Program-made: the position numbers and the translations under genes
Shown: positions 18,501 through 26,465 of the stretch, one piece after another
Layout of the letters: every line of letters begins with the position of its first letter
Numbering within the stretch: position 1 is the first letter of the stretch
Source of the DNA: Anaeropeptidivorans aminofermentans
GTDB taxonomy: Bacteria > Bacillota > Clostridia > Lachnospirales > UBA5962
Direction of reading: 5' to 3'
DNA length: 64,000 bases
NCBI RefSeq assembly: GCF_940670685.1
Contig: NZ_OW711693.1
Location: 3,348,001-3,412,000 of the forward strand
Notes under the pieces: generated by a model
Databases searched by the model: none
Told to the model about the DNA's origin: nothing
What the model saw: only the letters and a program-made list of their open reading frames with translations

Positions 18501-19816
18501 TAAGCCTTGAGCCGGATTTTAAGGATGCGCTTTCCATAGAGGTTCCCTTATCTGCTGAAATAAAGGAAGGCTCCATCTATAAAGAGTCTGAATGGGTAAG
18601 CGTACAGCTTTTTTCTGAAAAAAGCGACTCAGAATACGACGGAGATAAGGACCCTAACACTTATCCTTTGCCCCATTCCGATTTTGAAATCATCTACGAT
18701 AACAAAACATCAACTTTAACTTATCGCTTCCGTTCAAATGAAACGGGAAAAGACGGAAAAAAAGATAATCTCGTAGATGAACGCTTTATTTCAAGGCTTG
18801 TATCAAATAAAACATTCGTATATGAAATCGATATTTCAAAATACAATCATATAAGCCCCTTAAACAGGCAGGTGGAATTTCCATATACCATCATATCAGC
18901 TTTTAACGAAAGGAAAATATCTCTTAAAATAAAAGCCGATAATTTCACCGTTACATTCCAGCCGGGAAGCTTTAACACAACAGAGGTAAACGCTCTTACG
19001 GGCCTGAATAAAAATGCCAAGGTTCATATTCATTTAAACCAAAACCCCTTTGGCATACCTCTTACGGATAATTATATTTCTTCTCCTCAGAAGCTTTCCA
19101 CTACAGTAGCTTCTCAGCAAAAAGCAGTAAACATAATAAATTATGCAAAGCCTGTAATGATTAATCTTTCCCTTTCAGGTAAGTTTATAGAAAACGCCAC
19201 GAATTTAGGGGCCTATGTCATAGACGAAAACACCGGCGGCTGGCAAAGGCTTCCTGCATCCTATGATATTGTTTCAAAATCCCTGAATGCCTCTTCCTAT
19301 AAGGCGGCAACCTACTCTGCCATAGGCATCGTTACCCCGGGGGCTGTTACGGGAGAAACACTGAATCAACTTTATCGGGTAAATTCAAAGCTTGTAATTG
19401 CCGATATGGGCGTTTACAACGAAAATACGGCCCTCCACGCCAATCAGTTTAACCAGATTACAGCGGCAGTTTTGAAAGGAAGTTCTACCGTATACATGAA
19501 TGAGCCTCTTTCTCAGGAAAATTATGATGCGCTTGGAAAGGGTAAGCTTCTTGTTTCAGGATCCGGCGTTTCCAGAGAAGCCGGAATCAGCGCTCTCGTC
19601 CGCCTATATGAAATAAAGGCCAAAAGAGCCGTTACCGGATACCCTTCCTTAAATGAAACAGGCTATCAGGATATCTCGGGGGCCGACGAAAAATACAGAG
19701 TTCCTTTATTAAAAGCAGTCGACCTGGGCTTTTACAGAGAAACTTATGCAAAGCCCAAAAATATCATGACCTTCGGCGATTTAATGCATATCCTTGATAT
19801 TATATTAAGCTATTAG
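15578..19816 (+). CDS. Giant secreted fibronectin type III surface protein 2
   Basis: 1412 residues. The signal peptide (KKLIPLLMAFVLILGS, cleavage after VFAA) leads into serial Fn3-like units near 30-130 (LDPGSLYTFKVYPISY), 515-735 (LKAGTPYAIFIRPFAS), 750-855 (LFPETRYYLWIRSASGG then WSNPIEMKT) and 857-985. A non-Fn3 beta region at about 990-1190 follows. The C-terminal 220 residues contain GAYVIDENTGGWQRLPASY and SLH-like motifs (VSREAGISALVRLYEIKAK; YQDISGADEKY, LLKAVDLGFYRE). AAGGAGG precedes the ATG. It is probably co-displayed with protein 1 on the cell surface. Function unknown. Confidence 0.85.
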   Translation: MRNLYKKLIPLLMAFVLILGSVPPVPVFAAPGTSLSITTHASANNNYDVSLSFTPPSIPNLVRYKVTYENVTRGGVQSFETNNAASTITFTRNLDPGSLYTFKVYPISYTTDAQGNTVYHTSSESAGDFAALTNITVDAIGSGNSISVTFDVPRVKNADFFQQYKIYFATIGVANMDGNLEWTNMPETVDASSLKIENNKATYTYYNSAFKPGKLFAIKVEPVLNNNERDNISPTQIISNLGSFTFATDRTVDYHTGKAYIRPSLVINDNSLTNIDLIWDSLDKELLSSKLSSLDIYQYTPHNNVTDNILHLGNDFFSTTSVSIPKPDAPVTEFFMRAVYNDVSYKIKNKSYNLGNVTIESARVQYMQKEEAFAPYSPHIYDISHTGTTNASMAITWEGFLRNPLNAIEEEYEDTGKHFDKNITYDIYITDDPVNFSSMRKEHALSLLGTGIPVVKIDNKPYFKYNFANYYTNDGSGLVQKAFVQNKIYYIKIVASRGQETSTPAYGSYYIMPTDKIPVEPNILASPPLRIKVLNGAEVITENSITVEWDEQWIEIFKPGPSGKPEDGKWFSKIGISNGSLLYGSDTIKDSDNILLKNRVLKDDGTIDKLATFDKIKEALKDFFPESPADPTNILVLRLADISGVSYKLHNAEYALVGDLGYTEYYDEISRAETTYQWENISPKKSGPITMEFTVTASHNPPLNTLKAGTPYAIFIRPFASFGSEERLASYPAYVTSTTLTGRDPVEINPVVPILEPVSSTDISVTVRFEYLDDLQYELRISDLYTAYSTGGTPITNEELLKNGIKKIDTATGKLYMEYTINGLFPETRYYLWIRSASGGKQSNWSNPIEMKTLELSAPEAPRGLGLASKLSVNTYNQEKKTDYLPSDKDYIIVEWLRINADIDLAPKDSESTGGGGDKTAAAEFLFNPAIKESYMVKFNELISSKLYYIRAKTRLTVSKNGMLSERAYSYIVEISLEPDFKDALSIEVPLSAEIKEGSIYKESEWVSVQLFSEKSDSEYDGDKDPNTYPLPHSDFEIIYDNKTSTLTYRFRSNETGKDGKKDNLVDERFISRLVSNKTFVYEIDISKYNHISPLNRQVEFPYTIISAFNERKISLKIKADNFTVTFQPGSFNTTEVNALTGLNKNAKVHIHLNQNPFGIPLTDNYISSPQKLSTTVASQQKAVNIINYAKPVMINLSLSGKFIENATNLGAYVIDENTGGWQRLPASYDIVSKSLNASSYKAATYSAIGIVTPGAVTGETLNQLYRVNSKLVIADMGVYNENTALHANQFNQITAAVLKGSSTVYMNEPLSQENYDALGKGKLLVSGSGVSREAGISALVRLYEIKAKRAVTGYPSLNETGYQDISGADEKYRVPLLKAVDLGFYRETYAKPKNIMTFGDLMHILDIILSY

Positions 19817-19824
19817 TAAAAGAC

Positions 19825-19865
19825 GGGGTTGTCGCAAAACGAATTTTGCAACAGCCCCTTTTTGT
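19825..19865 (+). terminator. Terminator of Fn3 protein 2
   Basis: GGGGTTGTCGCAAAA and TTTTGCAACAGCCCC arms (one G-T pair and one G/A mismatch) followed by TTTTTG. Confidence 0.85.
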
Positions 19866-20062
19866 TTAAAGTGCAAGAGCGCTTTAAACGAACTTCTATA
19901 GGAATACATAGCTATTCCATCGCTTTTCTTAGCTAAAGCCACGAAATACGCTGTTTTCCTCAATGGAGCAAAGCCCCATTTGCGGAATTAATTTAAAACG
20001 CTACGCATTCCTTAGGCTTTCGGCTATATTGAAGTTATGAGTGTTAATTTTGCAACAGCCCC
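19825..20062. repeat. 238-bp element with GGGGYTGTYGCAAAA-type ends
   Basis: The right end repeats TTTTGCAACAGCCCC (20048-20062), inverted relative to the left end GGGGTTGTCGCAAAA at 19825. Ends of this form resemble terminal inverted repeats of several IS families. The interior has a GTTTAAAG/CTTTAAAC hairpin and no gene. It may be a MITE, or a duplicated terminator. Confidence 0.45.
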
Positions 20063-20448
20063 TTTTTTATTCATACACAGGGTACAAATTTAGAGAAGCA
20101 GAGTAGAAATGATTTAAATCTTCCCTTTGAGTTTAGAAAGTATCGGTATAGGCTTGCAAAGCAAGTCTATATTTTGTTATTGAGCTTATCTTTAAAACTA
20201 AATTAATATATTATCTTAAATATAATAAATTTAAAATGGAACAGGGGCAAAACTGTATCTTCATGTAGACTTAAAAATACATTTTAGAATAAATAAGTAT
20301 GTTATGAATCGATTTTTGTTACTTCTTATGGGCACTATAAACCTAAAAACAAAAAGACTGCTTTCAAGTTTAATAAGTATGTTTGCACTTTACTATATTT
20401 AGTGTATTATAAGAATATTGAAAATTATACTATACCAAGGTGAACGCT
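20063..20448. other. Gene-free spacer with degraded repeats
   Basis: Contains AATGGAACAGG (family C fragment, near 20236) and GATTTTTGTTACTTCTT (family A fragment, near 20311). No gene or clear promoter was recognised. Confidence 0.4.
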
Positions 20449-21162
20449 ATGAAATTGTTTAATTCAGGCTGTATTTTATGCGGCAAAAAATTAATTTATT
20501 TTGAGAAGGAAAAGAAGCTCCAATGCCAATTTTGTAAAAACGAATTTACGGCAAATGCCTCCTGTGAAGATGGTCATTTTATCTGTGATCAATGCCACAT
20601 GGAAAAGGGATATGAGATAATTACCGATTTGGCTCTTTCTTCTGAGGAGCATAACCCTTTAAATCTTGCTCTTAAAATGATGAAAAATCCTTTTATAAAT
20701 ATCCACGGCCCTGAACATCATTATCTTGTACCTGCATGCCTGCTTTCAGCATATAAAAATACTGTAAAAGATTTTGACCTTCAGGAAGGTCTTTTAAAGG
20801 CCCGACAAAGGGCCGAGAAGGTTCCCGGAGGAATATGCGGCTTCTGGGGAAGCTGCGGCGCTGGGATAGGCACAGGGATATTTATAAGCATTATAACAGA
20901 GGCCACACCTCTTTCTTATGAGCCCTGGGGAAAAGCAAATTATATGACTTCCTTATCCTTAAATGCCATCGCCCGTAACGGCGGCCCCAGATGCTGCAAG
21001 CGGAATTCCTTCTTAAGCCTTATAGAAGCCGTTAACTATTTAAAGGAAAGCTTCGGCATTGATTTTAATAGAGAAGAAAGCATAAAATGCCCGTTTTTTA
21101 TGAAAAATAAAGAATGCAGAAAGGAAGAATGCACTTTTTATCCTTATCATAAAGCTTTATAA
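20449..21162 (+). CDS. DUF5714 domain protein with N-terminal zinc-ribbon cysteines
   Basis: A 237-residue protein. The first 50 residues hold three CxxC pairs (CILCGKK, CQFCKN, CDQC), probably binding zinc or a cluster. The DUF5714 core follows (NPLNLALKMMKNP, HGPEHHYLVPA, GGICGFWGSCGAG, RNGGPRCCKR), then a Cys-rich tail (CPFFMKNKECRKEEC). DUF5714 is found in methanogens and clostridia, sometimes with methyltransferase-like partners; its activity is unknown. ATG 20449 is preferred over GTG 20440 because AAGGTGA spans the GTG. Monocistronic. Confidence 0.75.
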   Translation: MKLFNSGCILCGKKLIYFEKEKKLQCQFCKNEFTANASCEDGHFICDQCHMEKGYEIITDLALSSEEHNPLNLALKMMKNPFINIHGPEHHYLVPACLLSAYKNTVKDFDLQEGLLKARQRAEKVPGGICGFWGSCGAGIGTGIFISIITEATPLSYEPWGKANYMTSLSLNAIARNGGPRCCKRNSFLSLIEAVNYLKESFGIDFNREESIKCPFFMKNKECRKEECTFYPYHKAL

Positions 21163-21200
21163 TAGAATCATATTCAATTTCAATACTGTATTTTCCGTAA

Positions 21201-21339
21201 TACAGTAAATTTATCATGAAGAAGTAGCAAAAGCCTATTCCCTTAAGGCTCAAAAACACGGATTTCCTTCGGAAACGGTACATTTTTGAGCCTTCGTGAA
21301 TATACGGCTTTGCTACTGTTTAACTTTAAATTTACTATT
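21201..21339. repeat. Family A repeat directly upstream of hflX
   Basis: Ends ACAGTAAATTTATC and TAAATTTACTATT; inner arms GTAGCAAAAGCC and GGCTTTGCTACTG; shared core CGGATTTCCTTCGGAAACGG. It ends about 19 nt before the hflX start codon, so it supplies part of the hflX leader. Confidence 0.75.
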
Positions 21340-21357
21340 CACTTAAAAGGAGAAACT

Positions 21358-22617
21358 ATGCACGAAACGAAAATGGAATTAGATCAATTGATATTAGTTG
21401 GAATAGATACAGACGAAGGGGCCATGGCGGCCGATGAAAGCCTTTTAGAATTAAAAGAGCTTGTGGAAACAACAGGGGCCGTTGTTTCCGATATGCTTAT
21501 GCAAAAAAGAGAATATCCCCACCCCGGCCATTATCTTGGAAAGGGGAAAATCGACGAGCTTAAAGACTTAATATCCCTCCATAACGCCACAGGCATCGTC
21601 TGTGATGATGAGCTTTCAGCGGTTCAACTAAGAAACCTTTCAAATTTACTGGATGTAAAAATCCTCGACAGAACATTAGTCATTCTTGATATCTTTGCTT
21701 CCAGAGCCTCTTCTGCAGAAGGTAAAGTTCAGGTGGAACTTGCCCAGCAAAAATACAGGCTTTCAAGATTAAGCGGCCTTGGAAAAAGCCTTTCCCGATT
21801 AGGCGGCGGTATCGGAACAAGAGGCCCCGGAGAAAAAAAGCTTGAAACAGATAGAAGGCATATAAGAAACCGTATTTCAGAGCTTGAGGACCAGCTTAAG
21901 CAAATAGAGCTTCACAGGGCTGTTCTAAGAGACAAAAGGGAAAGAAATTCAGAAATTGTCATAAGCCTTGTAGGATATACCAACGCAGGCAAATCCACTC
22001 TTTTAAACTGTCTTTCCGATTCCTCTGTATACGCCTCAAATCAGCTCTTTGCAACCTTAGACACTACCGCCCGCTCCATAAGCTTTGGAAACAGCTCCAA
22101 GGCAATCCTCACAGATACCGTAGGCTTTATCAGCAAACTTCCCCATAATTTGATTAAGGCCTTCCGCTCAACCCTTGATGAGCTTAAATATTCAGACATT
22201 CTTCTGCATGTAGTAGATGCCTCAAGCCCTTCAAGAAGCGAGCATATGGCAGTTGTATATAGCACCCTTAAAGAGCTCTCCGTGCTGGATAAACCCATCA
22301 TAACCATATACAACAAAATGGACCGTGATGTGGATTTACCGCTTCCATCAGACATTCATGCGAGAAAAGAAGTAAAAATGTCTGCTCTTTCAGGGGAGGG
22401 AAAAGACATTTTATTTACAGCCATTGAAGGAATTTTACAGGAAATGCGAATAAAGATTTCAGCCTTAATTCCCTACAACGAAGGCGCTCTTTCGAATATG
22501 CTAAGGCAGAAATCCGAAATTATTTCTGAGGAATATGTCGAAAACGGCCTATTTATAGAGGCCTATGTCAACCGTGAACTGTATAACAGACTATCCCCTT
22601 ATATGGCAAAAAGATAG
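21358..22617 (+). CDS. hflX: GTPase HflX
   Basis: A 419-residue ribosome-associated GTPase that splits stalled or hibernating 70S ribosomes. The N-terminal HflX domain contains HPGHYLGKGKIDEL. A coiled linker (GTRGPGEKKLETDRR) follows, then the G domain with G1 GYTNAGKST (about 205-213), DTVGF (G3) and NKMD (G4). ATG 21358 follows AAAGGAGA; an in-frame TTG at 21286 would be inside the repeat and lacks an RBS. Terminated by a hairpin at 22675. Confidence 0.95.
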   Translation: MHETKMELDQLILVGIDTDEGAMAADESLLELKELVETTGAVVSDMLMQKREYPHPGHYLGKGKIDELKDLISLHNATGIVCDDELSAVQLRNLSNLLDVKILDRTLVILDIFASRASSAEGKVQVELAQQKYRLSRLSGLGKSLSRLGGGIGTRGPGEKKLETDRRHIRNRISELEDQLKQIELHRAVLRDKRERNSEIVISLVGYTNAGKSTLLNCLSDSSVYASNQLFATLDTTARSISFGNSSKAILTDTVGFISKLPHNLIKAFRSTLDELKYSDILLHVVDASSPSRSEHMAVVYSTLKELSVLDKPIITIYNKMDRDVDLPLPSDIHARKEVKMSALSGEGKDILFTAIEGILQEMRIKISALIPYNEGALSNMLRQKSEIISEEYVENGLFIEAYVNRELYNRLSPYMAKR

Positions 22618-22674
22618 AAAATCCTACAATTGTCTTATAAAATGTATCCTGCATAATAATTTTATTTTTATCGT

Positions 22675-22720
22675 AAAAAAGCAAAAAATTTTTTCTCGCG
22701 AAATATTTTTTGCTTTTTTA
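22675..22720 (+). terminator. Terminator of hflX
   Basis: AAAAAAGCAAAAAAT pairs with ATTTTTTGCTTTTTT, ending in a T-run. Confidence 0.8.
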
Positions 22721-22804
22721 TGTGTTTTATAAAAACCTTTTTCGAACAATCATCGTTATATGTCGATTATTTGTCGAAAAGGCGAAAATTGCTAACAGTT
22801 TGTC

Positions 22805-22833
22805 TTACAATTGTATCTTACATATAGTATAAT
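22805..22833 (+). promoter_or_regulatory. Candidate promoter of the DUF6514 gene
   Basis: TTACAA and TATAAT with a 17-bp spacer. It implies a leader of about 200 nt before the start at 23047; no strong structure was seen in that leader. Confidence 0.5.
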
Positions 22834-23046
22834 CTTTGAAAAGAGTTTTTTCATTTTTTCTTATTTTATACAATATATTGTTATTTTTCATAATCTGACG
22901 TCTATATGTATTTTTAGAGATGTATTTTCATAAAAATACAAATTAATACAAATTAGTACATCTTAAAATCTCATTATTTCGAACAACGTTTGGATTAGGC
23001 ATCCGTGATATATAGCGATCCGATAATATTTGTTGGGAGGGATATC

Positions 23047-23400
23047 ATGTTTCAAAAAAATATTGTGCGAAGCAGTGAGGCCGTAACCTGTGAAGGAAAG
23101 GAAATCCTCCTCGTATATTCTCTTATAGCAGAATTCAGCGACACCATGTTTTCAAACGAGTCCCCTACAGGTCTTGTTTTTGGAGTTTCCGTAGAAAAGT
23201 ACGCCGCCGACTGCCAATACTCAAAATTTGAAGAATCTGAAGTAGTCAAGAAGATAACCTACGACAAAAACTTTGCCCTTTCTTTAATAGACATCCTTGC
23301 AGACAATACCGTAACCCCTATGAGTCTCATAAATATCATTGACGACCTTGTTTCTGAAGTAATTGATACTGACAGTGTCAGCTACAGCATGGCTAATTAG
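23047..23400 (+). CDS. DUF6514 family small protein
   Basis: A 117-residue soluble protein. The ATG at 23047 has GGGAGGG 6 nt upstream; an in-frame codon at 23005 has none. The C-terminal segment (LIDILADNTVTPMSLINIIDDLV) is the hallmark of the clostridial DUF6514 family. An N-terminal beta region (ILLVYSLIAEF, GLVFGVSVEKY) carries two cysteines. The family has no known function. Single gene with its own promoter. Confidence 0.7.
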   Translation: MFQKNIVRSSEAVTCEGKEILLVYSLIAEFSDTMFSNESPTGLVFGVSVEKYAADCQYSKFEESEVVKKITYDKNFALSLIDILADNTVTPMSLINIIDDLVSEVIDTDSVSYSMAN

Positions 23401-23777
23401 CCAGTATACTTCTTAAGTTTTGATCTTATAGTCCCTTGAAAATATACTGTAATCTTATAAAGCAAACAGTCTGCATTGCGGCTTCATGTTTCACAATAAA
23501 ATTTCTTAATTGTCTTCTATGATAGCCGTTAAAACCGGCTCTATTCCTAAAAATCATCTTAAAACCTCTTTATCACGATATTATAAGAATATAGCCTGAC
23601 CTTATTTTATGCTAAGCCGGTTTGAAAGCTTTTTTAAGTGAACTTCCCCCTAAACTTAAAGAAGCTTTCCCTGAGTCATCAAAGTTTAAAAGAAGCCTTT
23701 ATGAATTAAGCCCTATTTTAAAATAATAGCTTAAATTCATAAATCTTAAATTGATAGCGATGACTAACCCTTCCTTA
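23401..23777. other. Gene-free spacer
   Basis: Only a partial AAGCTTTTTTAAG/CTTAAAGAAGCTT inverted pair near 23628-23668 was seen, possibly terminating DUF6514. No gene. Confidence 0.35.
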
Positions 23778-23813
23778 ATAGTTAACAAACTTGAGTTCAA
23801 GTTTGTTAACTAT
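23778..23813. repeat. Near-perfect palindrome between convergent genes
   Basis: ATAGTTAACAAACTTGA and its complement around one G: 17-bp arms. Related to 1004-1041. It could terminate both DUF6514 and DUF2461 transcripts. Confidence 0.6.
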
Positions 23814-23831
23814 ATAAAAAACAGCTTATAC

Positions 23832-24500
23832 TCATCCAGATATTTTATCAAGATATTGATATACAGGGTGTATTGCTTTAATATCATTAAACACACTATC
23901 TACAAGCTCAGGGCTATACAAAAGCTCGTCGTTTCCGCAGCTTTTTATGAAAGTAAGGCTTTTTCTTTGCAGCCAGTCATTTTTTTCCTCTGGAAGCTCC
24001 GGAAAAAAAATTTTTTTATACATATCTCCTTCAAGCTCAAAGGCATTTTGCTTTTTATAGGCCTTTAACGCTTCCTCAAAGCCAGCGGCTCCTTTAGCCA
24101 TAGATCGAGCCCTCAGAAGACCCATTCCCCCCGGCCCCGGCCAGAAGCCAAGCCCATACATATAACCGTCGGGGGTTATTTCAAAAAAGTAATTGGGCCT
24201 ATGATATTCTATGGTTGAAATATTGCCCTTTCTTAAAAAAAACCATTTGCTTTCCTTATAGGGAGATTTATTTTTTGAAAAGCGTATATCTCTGTTTGCC
24301 CTGGATATTTTTATTTCATCGCCGAAATCCTTGTCCATATCTTTAATTTTATCAAGAAGATTTTCGGCTAAAAGCTTTATCGGCTCATGAACATAAGACG
24401 CATATTCGTCTTTTATACTATGAAAAAACTCTTTATTATTATTAAATCTTATTTCTAAAAGAATTTTTGTGCTTTTTTGATAAAATCCTTCAAATTTCAT
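23832..24500 (-). CDS. DUF2461 domain protein
   Basis: A 222-residue cytoplasmic protein. Family markers are FLxxLxxNNxKEF-like FNNNKEFFHSIKDEYASYV near the N-terminus, the central NRDIRFSKNKSPYK, and FEITPDGYMYGLGFW. The DUF2461 (TIGR02453) family is widespread and uncharacterised. The start is the ATG at 24500. The upstream region holds a cluster of DnaA-box-like 9-mers, so expression might respond to DnaA. Confidence 0.9.
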   Translation of the reverse strand: MKFEGFYQKSTKILLEIRFNNNKEFFHSIKDEYASYVHEPIKLLAENLLDKIKDMDKDFGDEIKISRANRDIRFSKNKSPYKESKWFFLRKGNISTIEYHRPNYFFEITPDGYMYGLGFWPGPGGMGLLRARSMAKGAAGFEEALKAYKKQNAFELEGDMYKKIFFPELPEEKNDWLQRKSLTFIKSCGNDELLYSPELVDSVFNDIKAIHPVYQYLDKISG

Positions 24501-24531
24501 TCATTATTCACCAACCTAATATAATTTCTCC

Positions 24532-24636
24532 GGTGGATAAAAATAATAAGTTATCCACATTATCCACAGAGTTATTCACAAGCTTAATAAATCAGCCATT
24601 TATTTTTGTTGATACTGTTCTTAAATATGTGGATAT
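24532..24636. other. Cluster of five DnaA-box-like 9-mers
   Basis: Two abutting TTATCCACA at 24551-24559 and 24560-24568, then TTATTCACA at 24572-24580. GGTGGATAA at 24532-24540 and TGTGGATAT at 24628-24636 are on the other strand. The run is upstream of DUF2461 in AT-rich DNA. No dnaA or dnaN is in the window, so this is more likely a DnaA-binding regulatory cluster than the main origin. Confidence 0.55.
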
Positions 24637-24909
24637 GCTCTGCATAACATTTTTGTTAAATTTGACGTTGAAATATTAAAAATATTACTGTATTAATTTA
24701 AGTAAAGCCAAAGGCTTCTTTGCTCAGTATAGTAAATTAAATTGAAAATACTTCTTGTCAATTTACTTTTACTTTATTTTATAATGTCCAGAGCTTCTTT
24801 TGTATCATCGGAACAAAATTTAACTCACTATAAGGGCTCTTACTTAAAAATAATTTGCAATAAGCCCATTATCTATTCGGTTCTTCCGTGATTTTAAAAC
24901 TAAAGTTCA

Positions 24910-24942
24910 AAACGCCGTAAGCTCTAGGCTTAGCGGCGTTTA
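24910..24942 (-). terminator. Terminator of the DtxR-family gene
   Basis: AAACGCCG and CGGCGTTT arms with inner TAAGC/GCTTA, about 30 nt past the regulator's stop. Confidence 0.75.
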
Positions 24943-24973
24943 ATCTTCCTCTGCAGAATAAATATGTCCTGTC

Positions 24974-25381
24974 TTACTCAACGTTTGAATTTTTATAGCC
25001 GAATTTTTCCGTAAGAAATTCTTCCAGCTTGGAAGCCGTTTCAAGGCTCATGGCATGTTCAAGAAGGCATGCTTCCCTTTCGCTGGTCTTTTCATCAACA
25101 CCTAAGTAATTTCTTAAAAAGTCCCTTAAAAGAATATGCCTTTTAGCAACGTCTGCGGCAACCTTTGCCCCCTTTTGGGTAAGGCTTAAAAGGCCGTAAT
25201 GCTCATGGTTTACAAGCCCGTTTTCCTTTAGGATATTAATCGCCTTATTGACGCTGGGCTTTGAAATATCAAGCTCCATAGCAACATCTGTAACTCTTAC
25301 ATTGCCGTTTCTTTTTTGAAGAAAATAAATTGCTTCAAGATAGTCTTCCAATGAAGGTGTAATGTTGAAATCATTTTTCAC
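24974..25381 (-). CDS. DtxR/MntR-family metal-dependent regulator
   Basis: A 135-residue repressor lacking the C-terminal SH3-like domain, as in MntR. A winged helix (residues 25-70: DVAMELDISKPSVNKAINIL) precedes the metal-binding dimerisation domain. Comparison with MntR places D13 and E16 at its Asp8/Glu11 positions and H82 at His77. C105, E108 and H109 instead follow the DtxR/IdeR Cys-x2-Glu-His pattern. The ligand set is thus mixed, and Mn versus Fe specificity is uncertain. It stands alone; targets are not adjacent. Confidence 0.9.
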   Translation of the reverse strand: MKNDFNITPSLEDYLEAIYFLQKRNGNVRVTDVAMELDISKPSVNKAINILKENGLVNHEHYGLLSLTQKGAKVAADVAKRHILLRDFLRNYLGVDEKTSEREACLLEHAMSLETASKLEEFLTEKFGYKNSNVE

Positions 25382-25760
25382 TGTATCATCTGCCTTTCCT
25401 TAAATCCTTCGCTTTTATCTATTCCCCCGTAACCAATCATAAAAGCGCTGGATTAATTATACCATAAGCATGGTTCTGCTTATACATTGCCAACCGATAG
25501 AAATACATCTCTAAATAAAATGAAGTAAACCTTCATTTATATTTTACCACAAAGGAGTGCTTCACTCCTATATTTCTTTTTAAGAAATATTATTTGTAAA
25601 GACAAATTATTTTTTAAAGGTCTTATCTTATGCGAAATACAAATATAATACATATTTGTATTTTTCTTAAATAAAAAAGACAAGCCCATTTTTATATTGT
25701 ATTTTTTAAAGGATTGTTTTTTATCGATAAAACAATTTATCGCCTTCGTATTAAACTCTA
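25382..25760. other. Regulatory spacer of the DtxR-family gene
   Basis: Holds the dyad at 25518-25538, an AGGAGTG/CACTCCT hairpin near 25553-25569, and an ATTGTTTT/AAAACAAT stem near 25713-25736 that may terminate comB. No gene. Confidence 0.4.
25518..25538. promoter_or_regulatory. Dyad, possible repressor operator
   Basis: AAATGAAG and CTTCATTT separated by 5 bp, 137 nt upstream of the regulator start. Autoregulation by the DtxR-like protein is a guess. Confidence 0.3.
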
Positions 25761-26465
25761 TTAAATGAGTATAAATCCCTCTTTATAATAGGGGACAAGG
25801 GGTATCATATCCCTTTGAAGGCAGTATTCAACATCTTTTTCATACCCTTCTTTCATTAGGGCATTATAATGCCGGCAGTTTTTAAGCAAATGCCTTAAGT
25901 CTCCTTTGCCACTTTTATAATATTCAAGAGAAATCGCCGCGGAATCACTAAGCTCTGCTTTTTTATTAGAAAGGATATATTCTATGGCAGCTCCTGCACA
26001 AAGAGTATCGTCTATGGTAACCTTCCCCGCTGTTCCGGCACAGGCAAGAATGAGGGCACTGCTTCTTTCCATGAAAATATCACAGGCAGCGCTAAGGTTC
26101 AGAAAGCTTAAAATATAGATATTTTCAGAGCCTTTTGCATTTTCTATGGCCTGAGTTCCGTTAGTTGTGGTAAACCCTATGGGCTTTCCTTTGACGAACT
26201 TATATTCCAGCGGAGAATTGCCAAAATCAAATCCTTCGATTTTAACTTTATTTCTTTCTCCCCCTAAAAGGGCCTGACCTCCGGTGCTTTTTCTGAATTC
26301 CAAGGCTTCTTCTATGGTTTTAAAAGGCTTTATATATTCTGCCCCATTATTCATGGCAGTAGTAATAACGCTTGTGGCTCGGAATACATCTATGACAGCA
26401 GTGTCTTTTCCTTTAAGCTCCGTATTTAAAAGCCCGTCTGCCGTAAAAATAACATCAATATACAT
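25761..26465 (-). CDS. comB: 2-phosphosulfolactate phosphatase family protein (ComB)
   Basis: A 234-residue Mg-dependent phosphatase of the ComB fold. Motifs in order are VIDVFRATSVI, LLGGERNKVKIEGFDFGNSP and FTTTNGTQA. In methanogens ComB makes sulfolactate for coenzyme M; in clostridia, which lack that pathway, the substrate is unknown. The length is normal for the family. It is transcribed toward the DtxR-like gene but separated from it by about 380 bp. Confidence 0.9.
   Translation of the reverse strand: MYIDVIFTADGLLNTELKGKDTAVIDVFRATSVITTAMNNGAEYIKPFKTIEEALEFRKSTGGQALLGGERNKVKIEGFDFGNSPLEYKFVKGKPIGFTTTNGTQAIENAKGSENIYILSFLNLSAACDIFMERSSALILACAGTAGKVTIDDTLCAGAAIEYILSNKKAELSDSAAISLEYYKSGKGDLRHLLKNCRHYNALMKEGYEKDVEYCLQRDMIPLVPYYKEGFILI

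Noticed and set aside
24532-24636. Chromosomal origin oriC
   Set aside because: Boxes are present but dnaA, dnaN, rpmH or other origin neighbours are absent and the AT-rich unwinding region is not distinct.
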